A DNA stretch of 64,000 nucleotides from Burhinus oedicnemus. Taxonomy: Eukaryota > Chordata > Aves > Charadriiformes > Burhinidae. The position numbers and the translations under genes were made by a program. Numbering within the stretch: the first letter of the stretch is position 1; every line of letters starts with the position of its first letter. The DNA lies in the NCBI GenBank assembly GCA_008921705.1, contig VFFE01007605.1:2952749-3016748 (forward strand), written 5' to 3'. This document shows, in pieces, positions 59,806 through 64,000 of this stretch. The notes under the pieces are model-generated. The model searched no databases, had not been told where the DNA came from, and saw only the letters and a list, made by a program, of their open reading frames with translations.

Positions 59806-62150
59806 TGGATGGAAACACCTTTGCAGGGTATTTCCCACCAGAGGTGCTCCCTCTGCTAGGGGTGGGAGGACCAGGTTTGCAGGGTTTCAAAGCTCAGGTC
59901 ATGTTTTCCAGCCGTAGAAGAGAGCTGTGGGCCGGAGGTGGCAGTGACATCTCCCTTGGTGTCAGGTGGGGCAGTTACTTCATCACCACTGTTTTCTAAC
60001 GCTTGGGATGGAAAATACTGCACAGGCATGGCAGGCAGGCTGGTGGGATGCTGAGAGGCGGCTGCGGTTGCTGTTGGTGCGGGGGAGGCATGGCCACTCT
60101 CGGCACACTCTTGGCTCTGGTGCCATGCCATGCCCACGCTGCTCCCAGCCCACATTCCCAGAGCTTGCTATTTATAGTGCTTCTTCCTCCTGGTGTATTT
60201 ATACGAGTCAGTTTTATAGCTGTTGTCTAGCACACGCAGAGGACTGGGGAGATGCTTGCAGGCTTCCGATCAGAGGAGTGACCAAAGTCCTCATGGCTCG
60301 GCACACATCTAGCTCTTGCCATGCCGATATACGGCGGCACTGCTGTCCCTTGCCCAGCTGTCTGCCTTGACATCTCCGTGCCTCAGAAAGCCTGAAAAAT
60401 CAGCCATGGGCGCCTTTTGCTGCTAGAGAAGAGCTGGTGATGAGGAGGTGATGCTTGGGGCACAGGGGATGGGTGTCCCCGACCTGGCTCTGGCCATGCT
60501 GCTTGGCTCTGAGCTGCTCCGGACGGTGCTCTCCAGATGGTGGATTTACAAAACTGATTGGAACCAGCTTGTTCCCCACGGGTCACCAGAAGCCAACCCT
60601 TCAGGGGGCCTGGCCCACCCCAGGGCTGTGTGCTGGTCTCTCTAGGTGTCGAGGGCTCCTGTGTCCCTCAGGATGGCACCTGGCTCGAGCTGGCTTTGGG
60701 AATGCGTGGCACAAGGACTGGTATCCTTGCCTTTATCCCCCCAAACTTAGTCATTTTAAAGCTGGAGCTGTGAAAATTGCCGATTTCCCTCTTTTAGAAA
60801 TGCTTTATTGATCCTGCTTGCTTATTAAGGGCAGGAATTCATCCCCTGCCTGCCGGCCCCTCTGCGCAGCGGGAATGTTATTTGTGGTATCCCATACAAC
60901 AAACACCTATTTTTAGCAGAGTGTTCTTGGAAGGGGTTTTGGTACCTTGTTTTCCACAGGGAATTCTCTCGCTTTGCAGGGTGCCGGGAGCTGCTGGTAG
61001 TGCTTCAGCCTGCACAGGGGGATGCTTGGACAGAGGCAGAGCACGTGGCAGGTCCGGACCCGCGTGGATGGCCAATGTCCCTCTCTGACGGCAGCAGCGT
61101 CCTCCTGAGAATCATTTTCCCAGGAGTTATGGCTGCAGATGTGTTATTTTGCTTTTTGACCTGCCTGCCTCCCAGGAAAAACTCCATTTCATTGATCAAA
61201 CCGTTTCAAGCTCATTGCAGGGCTGCTAATGATCAAGCTGTAACAGCGATATTTTAACCTCTGTGTTTTCTCCTAGTGTTCAGTGTCAGCATTATAAAGT
61301 ACCACTTAAAATACAAGCACAGGCAGTCAGTTATTTTAATCTTTATTACATCTGAATGTACAGCAGCCAGTCCCGAGCAAAAACAGTGCGTCTGATACTC
61401 AGCAGAGCGGGTTCGGCTGGGAAATGCCATCCCACCACTTTGGGGGAAACTCCATCCCACCACTTAGGGAAACTCCGTCCCACCGCTGCAGACATCAGCT
61501 GAGCTCAGGGACACCCCCAGGGCTCATTTCTGAGGGCAGCACAAACAACGCCCCCAGCATTCAACTCCTGACTTTGGAAGGGGGCTGTATTCCCCCTACC
61601 TCCTACTAATTCTCCTATAAACTGTTTGCCATTTCCATGATTTATACCCCTGTGCCGACAAGGTCCAGGACCAGTGCCCGTGGCACCCTCTCGCGGGTGA
61701 GGGGCGGATACAGGCAAAGCCGTGGGCTCACCCTGTGCCCCCAAAAGTGCTTGGCTGGGGGGGGCCGAGCACCTCCCCACCGTGGCTCCATGGATGGTCT
61801 GTGGTGTATGGGGCCATCACAGGAGCAGAAAGAGCTGCCTCTGCCTTGACGTCTTGCCCGTCCCAAACTCCACTTGACAAAACCAGCCCCCTCTCATCAC
61901 CCCGACTTCCCCACGCTAATCCGCCACAAAGAAAAGGTGCCTGGTTAAACCCTGCACGTCGCACCACGAGTCTATTTTTAACTTGTGCATTAAATGAACA
62001 GGGAATGAGTTTGTCAAGCGGAGTTTGGGACGGGCAAGACATCAAGGCAGAGGCAGCTCTTGTGAAACCCGACTGGTTCAGCCAGGGTCGGTGCTGGCTG
62101 GAGCGGGATTTTTCCCTTGTTTTGTGGGTTAGTCATAGGTTTGTTTATTT
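59806..62150. other. Intergenic sequence
   Basis: Mixed, fairly GC-rich sequence. The only structured item is a small decayed tandem repeat at 61427-61491. Open frames overlap on both strands without domains. Confidence 0.45.
61427..61491 (+). repeat. Short imperfect tandem repeat (about 24 bp x 2.7)
   Basis: Units starting CCATCCCACCACTT at 61427, CCATCCCACCACTT at 61452 and CCGTCCCACCGCT at 61475; the first two end GGGAAACT. The unit lengths are 25 and 23 bp plus a partial copy. Confidence 0.75.
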
Positions 62151-62740
62151 TTTTTTAGAGGTTGGTTGTTTTTTTTTCTTATTCATCCATTGCAATCACA
62201 GCAGACACATCATTTCACAGCCCTACATGGAAATCCAAGACCAAGGAACTATTTTTAGTACACAAAATGTCTCCCCTAAATGTATTAACTTTGGAAGAGT
62301 AAATATTAAATATACTCTCATCACATTAGAGGCGTTTATGCAGAACAGCAGCACCGGCGTTTTTAATGGTTAGGGGAAATTATGTTATGCCAGTAGTACT
62401 TAATCAAACACAATAAAACGAGATCTTACTGCAATTCTTTCAGGACAAGTTGAAGGGAAGTTAATTCATTTTCACATCCGTCGATGATAATTTACTGACA
62501 CTGGGGCATATTTACCCCATTAGTATTTATGGTGGCACTTGCAATCCTTATGCAAAACGTATAGGGGATAGCCTAACATTTATTTTACACTTAAACTGAA
62601 ATGTTTCTTCCCCTGCTTGCTCCCGATCAAGGCATTCAGCACCATCTGTGATGGCGGTACTATAGGCAAACCCCAAGCAAACACCATAGGGAAACCCAGT
62701 GTGCTATAATTGACTATAAATATATGTATTTTTTTTAATA
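62151..62740. promoter_or_regulatory. AT-rich island; candidate conserved noncoding element
   Basis: About 600 bp of AT-rich, non-repetitive sequence set in GC-richer flanks. It has few CpG, several TAAT cores (for example near 62315, 62455 and 62488) and no long open frame with a recognised domain. This texture is common for vertebrate enhancers. Conservation cannot be tested here. Confidence 0.25.
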
Positions 62741-64000
62741 TGAATGGCTTTTTGTAACTTTTTTGGGGAAGTATTTCTCAGGCTGGGCTGTAGAAGGACG
62801 ATGTGGTGCTGCTGGTGGAGCCCCAGCGCCCCAGCACTGGCTGTCACTGCTCCGCTGGGTGCCTGGAAAAACAGCAGTGACCCCTGTGGCTGGTGGCTCG
62901 GGGACTGGTGCCGCTGGCTCTTGCCTGAGCCAGAGGTGACAGGCAGCGTGGCACTGCCTGGGTTTGGGTACCCGAGGTTTGGGTCTTGTCCTCGCGGAGC
63001 TCCTCGCTGCAGCTCACTCCTGCAAGAGCCAGCTGGTTGGGTTAGAAGGGGCTTTCCTAAAAAGAGGGATGCCAGAAATACGGAGCTGAGCTATTGTTGG
63101 TGGATTGGTTTCATTGTCATCTTGGTTATTGTCCCTTCTTGAAATGGGCTTTCTGGGAAAGGAAGGCACAAATGGAAGTGACATAGGCCTTTTAGTCATC
63201 CAAAATTTTCTTCTCTCTTCCTTTATTTCCAGGCATTTGGGTTCCATTTCCCATGCCCATTCCCAGGATACATCTAGCCAGACCATCCCAGCCATCTCTG
63301 GTCTAATACAAGTGCCAGAGGCTGGGATGCATCTTCCCAGCAATTTGGCTAGCTCTTTCTTCCATGAGGCTCAGATATTTTGGAGACAAAACTCTTGCCA
63401 GCTTGTAAGGACATTGTCCCATGTTCCCCAGCATCACTCCTCCCAGGCCTGGCCACGCTGTGTGTCATCCTCCCTTGGACATTTTGGGAGTATCCCAGGG
63501 CCAGGGGCATCGCCAGGACTTGAGAGGTAAATCAGGGGAGTCAAACCAAAGGGGTTTGCTCCAACCAGGAGCACGGCGGGCTGGCCTCACTCCCTGCGTT
63601 GTGAAATCAAATCCTTTAATATCTCCCTGCCTAGAACAGGTGAAAAACTTGGGACAGAAGATGACTCTTGAACCAGCTCTGGCCAGACGGGTTCACCCAT
63701 GATGCTGCGGGCACCGCGCCTGCGCCATGGGGCTCCGTGGACCAGCCAGGAGTTCAAGTTCATCACTGGAGTGCCTTGGGCACTGCGAGCAATAACACAG
63801 CCCAGTAATAAAATCCTCAGTTTGCAGTAAACTCATCCTTTGCCTTTTCATTTAAGAGCGAAATGTAAGGCTGTGGTAGTTTAAAGGTGGATTTCCTCCT
63901 CTCCTTCCCCTCCCTGCCCCCTGAAGACCCATCTCAGATTGATGGTTTTAGCGCCTTCTTCACTGTGCACTATTTCCCTGATTAATCACTTTGGTAATAA
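62741..64000. other. Intergenic sequence to the right edge
   Basis: No gene was supported. A minus-strand frame at 63014-63343 includes KRPMSLPFVPSFPRKPISRR and NNQDDNETNPPTIAQLRISG, but it lacks domains and clear splice sites. In human the next gene beyond SAR1B is JADE2; none of its PHD-finger exons were recognised in the window. Confidence 0.4.

Noticed and set aside
61735..62373. A 212-codon plus-strand frame
   Set aside because: Its composition changes abruptly from GC-driven to AT-driven halves, with no domain. It is likely chance.
1..64000. CRISPR arrays, operons, tRNA or rRNA genes, integrated viruses
   Set aside because: None seen. The window is a vertebrate nuclear locus with spliced genes and CR1 repeats.

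Overview
This is a vertebrate nuclear genomic window, almost certainly avian. Three copies of the CR1 LINE with the typical 3' end (ATTCTRTG-like octamers) are present, interspersed repeats are otherwise sparse, introns are compact, and two multi-exon genes have very high similarity to vertebrate COPII proteins. No bacterial, viral, CRISPR or organellar feature was seen.

Left third (about 0.9-26.6 kb): SEC24A on the minus strand. All 23 coding exons could be placed by hand from GT/AG boundaries and reading-frame continuity. They sum to 3312 bp (1103 codons plus stop), running from the ATG at 26511 to the TGA at 3907. The 3' UTR continues to the left, with several AATAAA candidates down to about 884. 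At the extreme left edge, positions 1-183 are an open plus-strand frame cut by the window start. It may be the last exon of a convergent gene that I cannot name.

Centre (26.1-27.3 kb): a CpG-island promoter shared by two divergent genes. SEC24A leaves to the left and SAR1B to the right, with under 450 bp between the SEC24A start codon and the proposed SAR1B first splice donor. ETS, E-box/ACGTG and NRF1-like sites lie in the gap.

SAR1B (plus strand): a proposed noncoding exon 1, then six coding exons between 31666 and 38122 (597 bp, 198 aa), with all G motifs intact. Its 3' UTR has AATAAA signals from 38555 onward. SAR1 is the GTPase that, in its GTP form, recruits the SEC23/SEC24 inner coat. 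The window therefore holds the switch and the cargo adaptor of the same ER-exit coat under one promoter region, an arrangement also found in human (5q31).

Right part (about 39-64 kb): GC-richer, gene-poor sequence. It contains a facing pair of truncated CR1 copies (51.1-53.0 kb), short palindromes and one strong hairpin (59.76-59.81 kb). It also has AT-rich islands that look like candidate conserved noncoding elements, and two or three exon-like minus-strand segments (47.8, 51.8-52.0 and 54.4-54.7 kb) that I cannot assign to a known gene. No complete third protein-coding gene could be supported. I found no clearly new biological system. The best leads are the shared COPII promoter and the unassigned exon-like segments.
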